Shown: piece after piece, positions 9,514 through 19,507 of the stretch
Numbering within the stretch: position 1 is the stretch's first letter
How the letters are laid out: every line of letters begins with the position of its first letter
DNA from: Mycobacterium innocens
GTDB lineage: Bacteria; Actinomycetota; Actinomycetes; Mycobacteriales; Mycobacteriaceae
Length of the DNA stretch: 64,000 nucleotides
Direction: 5' to 3'
Assembly (NCBI RefSeq): GCF_900566055.1
Contig: NZ_UPHQ01000006.1
Coordinates: 62,001-126,000 of the forward strand
Notes under the pieces: generated by a model
The model's database searches: none
Seen by the model: only the letters and a program-made list of their open reading frames with translations
What the model was told of the DNA's origin: nothing
Translations under genes and position numbers: made by a program

Positions 9514-10374
9514 ATGCCCGGAGTGCAGGATCGCGTCGTCGTCGTTACCGGAGCCGGTGGGGGGCTGGGCCGTGAATACGCCCTGACCCTTGCCCGAGAG
9601 GGCGCCAGCGTCGTCGTCAACGACCTCGGCGGGGCCCGTGACGGCACCGGCGCCGGGTCGGCGATGGCCGACCAGGTTGTCGCCGAGATCAAGGACGCCG
9701 GTGGCCGCGCGGTGGCCAACTATGACAGCGTTGCCGAGCCCGAGGGGGCGGCCAACATCGTCAAGACGGCGCTCGAGGAGTTCGGGGCGGTACACGGCGT
9801 GGTCAGCAACGCCGGGATCCTGCGCGACGGCACCTTCCACAAGATGTCGTTCGAGAACTGGGACGCCGTGCTCAAGGTGCACCTCTATGGCGGCTACAAC
9901 GTGATCCGCGCGGCCTGGCCACACTTCCGCGAGCAGAGTTACGGCCGGGTCGTTGTCGCCACCTCCACCAGCGGGCTGTTCGGCAACTTCGGCCAGACCA
10001 ACTATGGTGCGGCCAAGCTCGGTCTGGTCGGCATGATCAACACCCTGGCGCTGGAGGGCGCCAAGTACAACATTCACGCCAACGCGGTCGCCCCGATCGC
10101 GGCCACCCGGATGACCCAGGACATCCTGCCACCCGAGGTGTTCGAGAAGCTCACGCCGGACTTCGTCGCGCCGGTGGTGGCCTACCTGTGCACCGAAGAA
10201 TGCGCGGACAACGCGTCGGTGTTCATCGTCGGCGGCGGCAAGGTGCAGCGGGCCGCGTTGTTCCAGAACGCCGGGGTCAACTTCGACACCCCGCCTTCGG
10301 TGCAGGATGTGGCGGCACACTGGGCCGAGATCACCGACCTGTCCGGCGCGCAAAAAGCCGGATTCAAGCTGTAG
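9514..10374 (+). CDS. Short-chain dehydrogenase/reductase (Rv0148-like)
   Basis: A 286-aa SDR related to the dehydrogenase domain of peroxisomal multifunctional enzyme type 2 (3-hydroxyacyl-CoA dehydrogenase). The Rossmann glycine motif TGAGGGLGRE is at residues 12-21, the NNAG-equivalent is VSNAGILRDGTF, and the active site is TSTSGLFGNFGQTNYGAAK with Y164 and K168. AGAGAGGAA precedes the ATG. It ends five bases before the next gene, so the two are probably one transcript. The likely reaction is NAD-dependent oxidation of 3-hydroxyacyl-CoA or a related alcohol. Confidence 0.93.
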   Translation: MPGVQDRVVVVTGAGGGLGREYALTLAREGASVVVNDLGGARDGTGAGSAMADQVVAEIKDAGGRAVANYDSVAEPEGAANIVKTALEEFGAVHGVVSNAGILRDGTFHKMSFENWDAVLKVHLYGGYNVIRAAWPHFREQSYGRVVVATSTSGLFGNFGQTNYGAAKLGLVGMINTLALEGAKYNIHANAVAPIAATRMTQDILPPEVFEKLTPDFVAPVVAYLCTEECADNASVFIVGGGKVQRAALFQNAGVNFDTPPSVQDVAAHWAEITDLSGAQKAGFKL

Positions 10375-10379
10375 TTTGC

Positions 10380-11348
10380 ATGAAAGCCTGTGTCGTACAA
10401 GAGCTTTCCGGCCCGTCCGGCATAGTCTACACCGATATCGACGACATTCCCGATGACGGCGACAAGGTCGTCATCGACGTTCGCGCTGCCGGCGTGTGCT
10501 TTCCGGACCTGCTGCTGAGCAAGGGCGAGTACCAGCTGAAGTTGCCGCCGCCGTTCGTGCCCGGCCTGGAAACCGCGGGTGTCGTGCGCTATGCGCCGTC
10601 CGGCTCGGGTTTCCATGTGGGAGAACGGGTCTCGGCATTCGGGGTGCTCGGCTGCTACGCCGAACGGGTTGCCGTTCCGGTTTCCAACGTGGTGCGCAGC
10701 CCAGCCGAACTCGACGACGCCGAAGCCGTGTCGTTGTTGGTCAACTACAACACCATGTACTTCGCGCTGGCCCGGCGTGCCGCGATGCGGCCGGGCAACA
10801 CGGTGCTGGTGCTCGGTGCCGCCGGCGGGGTGGGCACGGCCGCCGTCCAGCTTGCCAAGGCGATGGGCGCCCGCCAGGTGATAGCCGTGGTGCACCGCGA
10901 GGGGGCGGTTGACTACGTCGGGGCGCTCGGCGCCGACGTGGTGCTGCGATTGACGGACGGCTGGGTCGCGCAGGTGCACAAGCACACTCACGGCCGCGGT
11001 GTGGATATCGTGGTCGACCCCATCGGCGGTCCGAGCTTCGATGACGCCATCCGGGTGCTGGCCATCGACGGCAAGTTACTGGTCATCGGCTTTGCCGCGG
11101 GCAGCATCCCGACGCTCACCGTCAACCGGCTGCTGCTGCGCAACGTCGGTGTGCTCGGCGTCGCGTGGGGCGAGTACCTCAACAAGGTCCCCGGTTCGGC
11201 GGGGTTGTTCTCCTGGGGTTTGAACTATCTGGTCGCCCTGGGGTTGAGACCGCCTCCGCCGCAACGCTATCCGCTGTCCGAAGCTCAGGCTGCGTTACAG
11301 AGCCTGGCCGACGGAGGTGTGCTCGGCAAGGTGGTCCTAGAGCCTTAG
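10380..11348 (+). CDS. Zinc-independent quinone oxidoreductase, MDR family (Rv0149-like)
   Basis: A 322-aa NADPH:quinone reductase-like MDR protein. The N-terminal GroES-like domain contains AAGVCFPDLLLSKGEY, and the nucleotide fold contains VLVLGAAGGVGTAAVQLAKAMG. The catalytic zinc ligands of alcohol dehydrogenases are missing, as expected for the quinone reductase branch. The ATG at 10380 gives the same length I recall for Rv0149. Its stop overlaps the stop of the degenerate PE gene on the other strand. Confidence 0.92.
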   Translation: MKACVVQELSGPSGIVYTDIDDIPDDGDKVVIDVRAAGVCFPDLLLSKGEYQLKLPPPFVPGLETAGVVRYAPSGSGFHVGERVSAFGVLGCYAERVAVPVSNVVRSPAELDDAEAVSLLVNYNTMYFALARRAAMRPGNTVLVLGAAGGVGTAAVQLAKAMGARQVIAVVHREGAVDYVGALGADVVLRLTDGWVAQVHKHTHGRGVDIVVDPIGGPSFDDAIRVLAIDGKLLVIGFAAGSIPTLTVNRLLLRNVGVLGVAWGEYLNKVPGSAGLFSWGLNYLVALGLRPPPPQRYPLSEAQAALQSLADGGVLGKVVLEP

Positions 11349-11862
11349 CCCGGGTCGATCTGACCGCCGAGCATCAAGACGACGGCATTGCCGATGACGA
11401 TGAGCTCGAAACCGGCACCGAATGTCAGCAGTCCCATGTTGGCCGCAGGCGGACGGCCGATCGCATTGACCAGACCTGCCGGGTCGCCGTGGGCCGGCTT
11501 GCGAGATTCCGTCCAGGAACAGGTTGAGGTCGTAGGACGGCAACGAGGTCAGGACCGCGTTGGCGATGTCCGCGGTCGGAAGCAGCGCCGAGTAGCCCCC
11601 GGACATCGCGTTCGAGACGGCGTTGGTGGCGGCGGTGTTCACCGCCTGCAGGCCGGTGATGACGCTGTCGATCGACACGGTCGCAGTACTCCCGACCGTA
11701 TGCGCCGAACAGATTCGCGATGGCCGCCGACACCTCGTCGGCCGCGGCCGCCGCCAGGCTTGACGTCGGACCGGCTGCCGCAGCACTGGCCGAGCCCACC
11801 GCTGCGCCAATGTGTTCGAGATCCGCTGCGGCCGTCGCCATCATCTGCGGCTCGACGGGCAC
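11345..11862 (-). pseudogene. Degenerate PE/PE-PPE gene
   Basis: The first segment (from GTG 11862) encodes a recognisable PE domain, EPQMMATAAADLEHIG through LFGAYGREY. The frame then shifts and continues as the C-terminal tail of a PE1-like protein (YSALLPTADIANAVLTSLPS, then YDLNLFLDG), and a further shift reads MLGGQIDPG and TAA at 11345. The whole hydrolase domain between is missing. The start is also damaged: ATGCCGTAACGTACGTG replaces the usual ATG-x-TAC-GTG. M. tuberculosis has a small hypothetical gene (Rv0150c) here, which may be the same relic. Confidence 0.75.
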
Positions 11863-11973
11863 GTACGTTACGGCATCGACGCATCCTCCTTAACAACCAA
11901 CCTCAGGCGCTCAATGCAAACCTGTCCGCCGCTTTAGTGCCTGGCCATTTCATCCCGTCTAGCCGCACTCCAG

Positions 11974-13614
11974 CTAGAAGTTCAGGCTCTGTAATTGCTG
12001 AATAATTGCCGCCACCGTTCTCACGATCGCGATGAATTCGATCATGCCGCCCAGCGCGGCCAACCCGGCGGTGGCGGCCAGCGGCAATTCAATCGCGGCG
12101 ATGAAGTTTCCTTGTAGCAATTGGTTCAGGAACAGGCTGAGGTCGTAGGCCGGAAGAATCGTGGCAAAAGCCAGGCCGAGATCCGCCGTGGGAAGCAGAA
12201 GTGAGTAGCTGTCCGAGGCAACGGCCGCCAAAGTGCTGGCGATATTGACGGGTGTCGCGGGCACCGGTGTTGGACCCGGCGGCAGGATTTCCTGGATGTA
12301 CGGTGGGAATCCGATCACCGGCAATTCGGGTGGGTTGAGCGCAGCCGGCAGCGCTGCCGCGAAGTCGTTGATGCCTTGCTGGGTTCCGGCAACCAGCGCA
12401 TCGACAACGACGCCCGGAGGGATCTGCGGGAAGAGCCCGAACGGGGTGGGCACATTCGCGGGGCTCGTCGAATAGCCGAATCTCGGGTCGCCGTAGCCGA
12501 GATTGACGATCACTTCCAAATTCGGTTGGAGGAGCGCGGCCAGGGGTGCTCCGATGACGGGGATTGCGCGTACCGGGGCTAGCAGGGGCAGGTCCGCGGT
12601 TTCGATGATGTAGTACTGATTCGACGTCACGCCCTCGACCGGCAGCAGTATGGCGTCCGCTACCTGTTGCGGGGTGAGGTACTGATACTGGGTGTGCACG
12701 GTGAGTATCCCGAATACGGCATTGATGTCGGACAGGACATTCAGCGGATACCGCGGGAAATCGGCGAAACCGTCGTATTCGAGCGTGTAGGTCGTCGTCG
12801 GATAAGGGTTGTCCGGAGTCGCCCCGTAGAACGGCAGGCCGAGGGTTGAAATGTTCAGCCCGGGTATCCGTGAGAGGATGCCGCCGTTGGGATTCATTTC
12901 GTTGCCGATGAATATGAAGCTAAGTTGGCTCGGGTCCGGCTTATTGGGGCCCAGGGAAAGAAGCTGCTGTATTTCCAGGGACGAGATGACGGCGCTTTGG
13001 GAATAGCCGAAAACGGTGACGTGGTTTCCGGCGTGGATCTGCTCCCAAATCGCAGTGTCGAGAATCTGCAGCCCTATTTGCACCGAGTTTTGGAAGGGCA
13101 GCGATTTGACGCCGGTGATGGGATAGAGCTCCTCCGTCGTGTTCAACGGGTTCACGACCACGCCGGGCGGAAGGAATAGATTGGCGATGTTGGTGAGGTA
13201 CTGGATCGAGGGTATCGGCGATCCGGTGCCGCTCATGACGATCGCGGTGTTCTGACCGAAAACCGGCGGTACTGCGGTCGGAGAGGTTGGCGTAAAGAGC
13301 CCGGTGGTGGCGCCTTTCACCAGGGTGGCGGCGCTGATGGCCTCGTCGCCGAAGTAGGCGTTCGCGGCGGCCGCCAAGTTTTGGGTGAATTGGTTATATA
13401 GCGCCCCGAGTTGTGCGTTGATCGCTTGGTATTCCTGCCCGAACGCGCCAAACAGCTGCGCGATGGCGGTCGACACTTCATCTGCGGCGGCCGTGGCGAT
13501 CGTGGTCGTCGGACCTGCCACCGACGCAGCGGCCTCATTGATCACCGTGCCGATCCCGGCCAACTCGGCGGCGGCCGCGGCCATGGCCGGCGGCTGCGTG
13601 AAAACATGCGACAA
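11974..13614 (-). CDS. PE1: PE family protein with PE-PPE serine-hydrolase domain (PE1/Rv0151c-like)
   Basis: A 546-aa protein. The PE domain covers residues 1-100, ending with the type VII export signal YFGDE (YxxxE). It is followed by a PE-PPE alpha/beta-hydrolase domain with GYSQS at 203-207 (nucleophile S205), then a hydrophobic C-terminal segment (LPAYDLSLFLNQLL and onwards). The family is exported by ESX systems to the cell surface, and some members have esterase activity. I choose the TTG at 13614 because AGGAGG lies eight bases upstream and the product then begins MSHVFTQPP, the usual PE start; an ATG at 13647 would add 11 odd residues. Confidence 0.9.
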   Translation of the reverse strand: MSHVFTQPPAMAAAAAELAGIGTVINEAAASVAGPTTTIATAAADEVSTAIAQLFGAFGQEYQAINAQLGALYNQFTQNLAAAANAYFGDEAISAATLVKGATTGLFTPTSPTAVPPVFGQNTAIVMSGTGSPIPSIQYLTNIANLFLPPGVVVNPLNTTEELYPITGVKSLPFQNSVQIGLQILDTAIWEQIHAGNHVTVFGYSQSAVISSLEIQQLLSLGPNKPDPSQLSFIFIGNEMNPNGGILSRIPGLNISTLGLPFYGATPDNPYPTTTYTLEYDGFADFPRYPLNVLSDINAVFGILTVHTQYQYLTPQQVADAILLPVEGVTSNQYYIIETADLPLLAPVRAIPVIGAPLAALLQPNLEVIVNLGYGDPRFGYSTSPANVPTPFGLFPQIPPGVVVDALVAGTQQGINDFAAALPAALNPPELPVIGFPPYIQEILPPGPTPVPATPVNIASTLAAVASDSYSLLLPTADLGLAFATILPAYDLSLFLNQLLQGNFIAAIELPLAATAGLAALGGMIEFIAIVRTVAAIIQQLQSLNF

Positions 13615-13731
13615 GAGGCCATCCTCCTGGCGACGGGGGTGCACCATTCACCCGCCATGTCGGGTACCCGTTGAGCGTAAGGCGATTCCGCGATCGTGTC
13701 TGGCCTTTGAGCCGACCTCCGAGATTGGAGT

Positions 13732-14536
13732 TCAGCCCAAAAGCTCGTCATGCAGTCGGCCGACGTCGGCCGCCGTGATACCCGCGTCGCACAGGTAGGC
13801 ATCCACCGATCCCCAGGTCTCATCGATGGTCTGCCACGATGCCGCCAGGTACTCCGGCCGGACGCCGAGCACGCCGTCGGACAGCTGGGCTTCGGTGAAC
13901 GTCACCACCTCCGGCGTCAGTTCGGCCTCGGAGCGCTGTTGGATCATTTCCGAGATTTGTTCCCGCAACCGCGGCACCGCGTCATTGCTGCGCAGGAAGT
14001 CGATCAGGATGGCCTCGCGGTCGACACCAACGGCTTCCAGCACGGTGGCAACCACGAAGCCCGTCCGGTCTTTGCCCGCAAAGCAATGTGTGAGCACCGC
14101 CCGCCCGCCGGTCAGCAAGGTGACGACGCGCTGCAGCGCGCGTTGGGCACCGGTACGCGTGGGGAATTGGCGATATTCGTCGGTCATGTAGCGGACGGCG
14201 GCCTGGTCGATTGATTCGCCGTCCGGGCTGTTGGTCATTAGCTGCCGAAACGCGTGTTCGTGCGGCGCATCGGCGTCGGTCCCGGCGTCGTCGTCGGCCA
14301 GGTCGGGGAACGGCAGGAGGTGGATGTCGACGCCGGCAGGCACTCGTCCCGGACCGCGCCGGACGACCTCGCGTGACGAACGCAGGTCGGCGACATCGGT
14401 GATGGCCAACCGGCGCAGCGTTTCCCGGCCGGCGTCGTCGAGGCGACTGAGCTCGCTGGAGCGAAACAGCCGCCCCGGTCTCAGCGCGGTGCTGTCGGCA
14501 ACGTCACGAAAGTTCCACGCGCCCGGTAGTTCCAGG

Positions 14537-14544
<8 letters not shown>
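13732..14544 (-). CDS. ptbB: Protein tyrosine/phosphoinositide phosphatase (MptpB-like)
   Basis: A 270-aa phosphatase with the P-loop HCFAGKDRTG, where C154, K158, D159 and R160 match the catalytic C160-K164-D165-R166 of M. tuberculosis PtpB. That enzyme is secreted and dephosphorylates phosphotyrosine and phosphoinositides in host macrophages; the role here is inferred from it. A NFRDV motif near the N-terminus is also typical. The ATG at 14544 lies inside the end of fadE2 (8-bp overlap), implying translational coupling. Longer in-frame openings extend into fadE2 and are not used. Confidence 0.93.
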
Positions 14545-15775
<1,231 letters not shown>

Positions 15776-15811
15776 ACCCTAAGGCACCATACGACACGTG
15801 CAATAAGCCGC

Positions 15812-15873
15812 CGCGAGCAGACACAGAATCGCGTGAATTCGCATACGTCAGTGCGATTCTGCGACTGCTCGCG
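15812..15873. repeat. 21-bp inverted repeat between divergent genes
   Basis: Arms 15812-15832 and 15853-15873 are inverted copies (CGCGAGCAG...CTGCTCGCG outside, AGAATCGC...GCGATTCT inside) with two mismatches and a 20-base loop. The structure fills the gap between fadE2 (start 15775) and the DUF1348 gene (start 15888), so it is not a 3'-end terminator for either. It resembles the short intergenic palindromes common in mycobacterial genomes and could form a strong cruciform or hairpin. Confidence 0.85.
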
Positions 15874-15887
15874 ATGCAATAGGCGTC

Positions 15888-16349
15888 ATGAACGAGACTC
15901 GCCCGCCCTTCCCGCCGTTCACCTTTGGCACCGCAGCGCAGAAGGTCCAGGCCGCAGAGGACGCCTGGAACACTCGCGACCCTCACCACGTCAGCCTGGC
16001 CTACACCGTCGACTCGCAATGGCGAAACCGCGACGAGCGCATCGTGGGCAGGGACCAGATCGTGGCCTTTCTGGTCCGCAAATGGCAGCGCGAGCTCGAC
16101 TACACGCTGCGCAAGAGCTTGTGGGACTTCCACGAAAACCGCATCGCGGTGCGGTTCCAGTACGAGTGCCGCGACCACGCCGGTCAGTGGTATCGCAGCT
16201 ACGGCAACGAGCTGTGGGAATTCACCCCGTCGGGGCTGATGGCGCGCCGCGAGGCAAGCATCAACGACGTGCGAATCGCCGAATCCGAGCGGCGCTGGTT
16301 CGGTCCGCGACCGGCCTCTGAGCAGGGGCAGGACATCCCGCTCTGGTGA
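15888..16349 (+). CDS. DUF1348/NTF2-like protein
   Basis: A 153-aa SnoaL/NTF2-fold protein of the DUF1348 group, recognisable from [20 protein letters not shown], then [17 protein letters not shown], then [12 protein letters not shown], and [21 protein letters not shown]. The function is unknown; the fold binds small molecules. ATG at 15888, divergent from fadE2 across the inverted repeat. I do not recall an equivalent between fadE2 and pntAa in M. tuberculosis. Confidence 0.85.
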   Translation: MNETRPPFPPFTFGTAAQKVQAAEDAWNTRDPHHVSLAYTVDSQWRNRDERIVGRDQIVAFLVRKWQRELDYTLRKSLWDFHENRIAVRFQYECRDHAGQWYRSYGNELWEFTPSGLMARREASINDVRIAESERRWFGPRPASEQGQDIPLW

Positions 16350-16583
16350 GGCCCGCCGCCGCGTCACACAACCTCACTTTGTGTCGCCACAACAGCCCGG
16401 CGGCTACCGGATTGACATCGAGCGGCGAACCATCAACCAGTGTGCTGAGGGTTACCGGCACCTCGACCTGAACGGTCACAAATCGGTGGTGTACGCGGCA
16501 CGCGTTATGGTAGCCAGGCGCGCGGCCGAGCCGGCGGCATATCCATCGCGCAGGAAAGTACGAGGAAAGTAGATGTACGCGCC

Positions 16584-17693
16584 ATGACAGATGCGCAGAC
16601 CCACACCATCAGGGTAGGGGTGGTGGCCGAGTCACGGCCCGACGAACGGCGCGTTGCGCTGGTACCCAAAGCGGTCGCCTCACTGGTCAACAGTGGTGTC
16701 GCCGTCGTGGTCGAGCCCGGTGCCGGTCAGCGGGCGCTGCTACCCGACGAGCTCTACACCGACGCGGGAGCCACCATCGGAGATGCGTGGGCTGCCGACG
16801 TCGTCGTCAAGGTCGCGCCGCCGACCACCGAGGAGGTCGGCCGGCTGCACAGCGGGCAAACCCTGATCGGCTTCCTGGCCCCGCGCAACGCCGACAACTC
16901 GATCGGTGCGCTCAAGCAAGCCGGCGTGCAGGCCTTCGCTCTCGAGGCCATTCCGCGCATCTCCCGGGCCCAGGTCATGGATGCGCTGTCGTCGCAGGCC
17001 AACGTCGCCGGCTACAAGGCGGTGCTGCTTGCCGCATCGGAGTCGACACGGTTCTTCCCGATGCTGACCACCGCGGCGGGAACGGTGAAGCCGGCCACGG
17101 TGCTGGTGCTGGGTGTCGGCGTGGCAGGCTTGCAGGCCCTGGCGACCGCCAAGCGGTTGGGGGCACGCACCACCGGCTACGACGTGCGGCCCGAAGTCGC
17201 CGACCAGGTGCGCTCGGTGGGTGCGCAGTGGCTGGAGGTCGGAGTCACGGCTTCGGGCGAGGGCGGATACGCCCGCGAGCTGACCGACGAGGAACGCGCC
17301 CAGCAGCAGAAGGCTCTGGAAGAGGCGATCAGCGGCTTCGACGTGGTCATCACCACGGCGCTGGTCCCGGGCCGGCCCGCGCCGCGGCTGGTGACCGCTG
17401 CCGCCGTGGAAGCCATGAAGCCCGGCAGCGTGGTCGTGGACCTGGCCGGCGAGACCGGCGGCAACTGCGAGCTGACCGAGCCGGGCAAGACGGTGGTCAA
17501 GCATGGCGTCACCATCGCCTCGCCGCTGAATCTGCCGGCGACGATGCCCGAGCACGCCAGTGAGCTTTACAGCAAGAACATCACGGCCCTGCTGGACCTG
17601 CTGATCAAGGACGGCAAGCTGGCCGCCGACCTCGACGACGAGGTCATCGCGGAATCGTGTGTGACCCGCACCCAGGACGGAAAGGCCTCCTAG
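16584..17693 (+). CDS. pntAa: NAD(P) transhydrogenase alpha subunit, part 1
   Basis: A 369-aa soluble NAD(H)-binding domain (dI) of the proton-translocating transhydrogenase, which couples hydride transfer from NADH to NADP+ with proton entry. RPDERRVALVPKAV lies near the N-terminus; the nucleotide fold is VLVLGVGVAGLQALATAKRL with acidic D in TGYDVRPE; the mobile loop region follows at about residues 220-250. It is the first gene of a three-gene operon, two bases before pntAb. The 234-bp upstream region is the likely promoter region. Confidence 0.95.
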   Translation: MTDAQTHTIRVGVVAESRPDERRVALVPKAVASLVNSGVAVVVEPGAGQRALLPDELYTDAGATIGDAWAADVVVKVAPPTTEEVGRLHSGQTLIGFLAPRNADNSIGALKQAGVQAFALEAIPRISRAQVMDALSSQANVAGYKAVLLAASESTRFFPMLTTAAGTVKPATVLVLGVGVAGLQALATAKRLGARTTGYDVRPEVADQVRSVGAQWLEVGVTASGEGGYARELTDEERAQQQKALEEAISGFDVVITTALVPGRPAPRLVTAAAVEAMKPGSVVVDLAGETGGNCELTEPGKTVVKHGVTIASPLNLPATMPEHASELYSKNITALLDLLIKDGKLAADLDDEVIAESCVTRTQDGKAS

Positions 17694-17695
17694 CG

Positions 17696-18022
17696 ATGTA
17701 CGACCAACTGTTGGAGAACCTGGCGATCCTGGTGCTGTCCGGGTTCGTCGGGTTCGCGGTGATTTCCAAAGTGCCCAATACCTTGCACACCCCGCTGATG
17801 TCGGGAACCAACGCCATCCACGGCATCGTGGTGCTCGGTGCGCTGGTGGTGTTCGGGCGGGTCGAGCATCCATCGATCGCGGTGCAGATCATCCTGTTCG
17901 TCGCAGTGGTGTTCGGCACGTTGAACGTGATCGGTGGCTTCATCGTCACCGACCGGATGCTGGGCATGTTCAAGGGGAAGAAGTCGCTACCCGCCAAAAC
18001 TGAGGAGCCGGCAGCCAAATGA
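17696..18022 (+). CDS. pntAb: NAD(P) transhydrogenase alpha subunit, part 2 (membrane)
   Basis: A 108-aa membrane subunit with three hydrophobic helices (LAILVLSGFVGFAVISKV; HGIVVLGALVVF; IILFVAVVFGTLNVIGGFIV), the N-terminal part of the proton channel domain dII. It has the small conserved motif TPLMSGTNAIHGI. The ATG at 17696 is two bases after pntAa, and the stop overlaps pntB by 4 bp (ATGA), so the three subunits are translationally linked. Confidence 0.95.
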   Translation: MYDQLLENLAILVLSGFVGFAVISKVPNTLHTPLMSGTNAIHGIVVLGALVVFGRVEHPSIAVQIILFVAVVFGTLNVIGGFIVTDRMLGMFKGKKSLPAKTEEPAAK

Positions 18023-19443
18023 ATTACTTGGTGATCGGCCTCTATATCTTCGCGTTCTCGCTGTTCATCTACGGTTTAATGGGCTTGACCGGCCCCAAGA
18101 CGGCGGTGCGCGGCAACTTGATCGCCGCGGTCGGCATGACCATCGCCGTGGCGGCCACCCTGGTCATGATCCGGCACACCAGCCAGTGGCCGCTGATCAT
18201 CGCGGGCCTGGTGGTGGGCGTCGTGCTCGGGGTGCCGCCGGCGCGGCTGACCAAGATGACGGCGATGCCGCAGCTAGTGGCGTTCTTCAACGGCGTCGGT
18301 GGTGGGACGGTAGCCCTGATCGCGCTCTCGGAATTCATCCAGACCAGCGGCTTTTCCGCGTTCCGACACGGCGAGTCACCCACCGTGCACATCGTGGTGG
18401 CGTCGCTGTTCGCCGCCATCATCGGATCGATCTCGTTCTGGGGATCGATCATCGCGTTCGGCAAGTTGCAGGAGATCATCTCCGGCCGCCCGATCGGTCT
18501 CGGCAAGGCGCAGCAGCCGGTCAACCTGCTGCTGCTGGCCGGGGCTGTCGCGGCTGCGGTGGTGATCGGGCTGGACGCACATCCCGGCAGCGGCGGAGTG
18601 TCGCTGTGGTGGATGATCGGTCTGCTGGCCGCAGCCGGTGTGCTGGGCTTGATGGTGGTGCTACCCATCGGCGGTGCCGACATGCCGGTGGTCATCTCGA
18701 TGCTCAACGCCATGACCGGGCTGTCCGCCGCGGCGGCCGGTCTGGCACTGAACAACACCGCGATGATCGTGGCGGGGATGATCGTCGGCGCGTCCGGCTC
18801 CATCCTGACCAACCTGATGGCCAAGGCGATGAACCGCTCGATCCCGGCCATCGTCGCGGGCGGTTTCGGTGGCGGCGGGGTGGCCCCCAGCGGCGACGGC
18901 GGCGGCGACAAGCACGTCAAGGCCACGTCGGCGGCCGACGCCGCGATTCAGATGGCGTACGCCAACCAGGTCATCGTGGTGCCGGGCTATGGGCTGGCCG
19001 TGGCCCAGGCACAGCATGCCGTCAAGGACATGGCGTCGTTGCTCGAGGACAAGGGTGTGCCGGTCAAGTACGCGATCCACCCGGTGGCCGGCCGCATGCC
19101 CGGGCATATGAATGTGCTGCTGGCCGAGGCCGAAGTCGACTACGACGCGATGAAGGACATGGACGACATCAACGACGAGTTCGCCCGCACCGACGTCGCG
19201 ATCGTCATCGGCGCCAACGACGTCACCAATCCGGCGGCCCGCAACGAAACATCCAGCCCGATCTATGGCATGCCGATTCTCAACGTCGACAAGGCCAAGT
19301 CGGTGATCGTGCTCAAGCGGTCGATGAACTCGGGTTTCGCCGGTATCGACAACCCGCTGTTCTATGCCGAGGGCACCACGATGCTGTTCGGGGACGCAAA
19401 GAAATCAGTGTCCGAGGTCACCGAGGAACTCAAGGCGCTGTAA
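18019..19443 (+). CDS. pntB: NAD(P) transhydrogenase beta subunit
   Basis: A 474-aa subunit comprising about nine membrane helices of domain dII, then the NADP(H)-binding domain dIII (from about residue 290). The dIII motif VPGYGLAVAQAQHAVKDM is the fingerprint around the NADP pyrophosphate, and VIGANDVTNPAARN is also diagnostic. The start ATG overlaps the pntAb stop. A glycine-rich linker (AGGFGGGGVAPSGDGGGDKH) joins dII and dIII. Confidence 0.95.
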   Translation: MNYLVIGLYIFAFSLFIYGLMGLTGPKTAVRGNLIAAVGMTIAVAATLVMIRHTSQWPLIIAGLVVGVVLGVPPARLTKMTAMPQLVAFFNGVGGGTVALIALSEFIQTSGFSAFRHGESPTVHIVVASLFAAIIGSISFWGSIIAFGKLQEIISGRPIGLGKAQQPVNLLLLAGAVAAAVVIGLDAHPGSGGVSLWWMIGLLAAAGVLGLMVVLPIGGADMPVVISMLNAMTGLSAAAAGLALNNTAMIVAGMIVGASGSILTNLMAKAMNRSIPAIVAGGFGGGGVAPSGDGGGDKHVKATSAADAAIQMAYANQVIVVPGYGLAVAQAQHAVKDMASLLEDKGVPVKYAIHPVAGRMPGHMNVLLAEAEVDYDAMKDMDDINDEFARTDVAIVIGANDVTNPAARNETSSPIYGMPILNVDKAKSVIVLKRSMNSGFAGIDNPLFYAEGTTMLFGDAKKSVSEVTEELKAL

Positions 19444-19507
19444 CCCGGGACGGCTTCTGATACCACATGAATCCGGCCGGTTCGGTGGAACCCGGCGCGG
19501 GGCCGTC

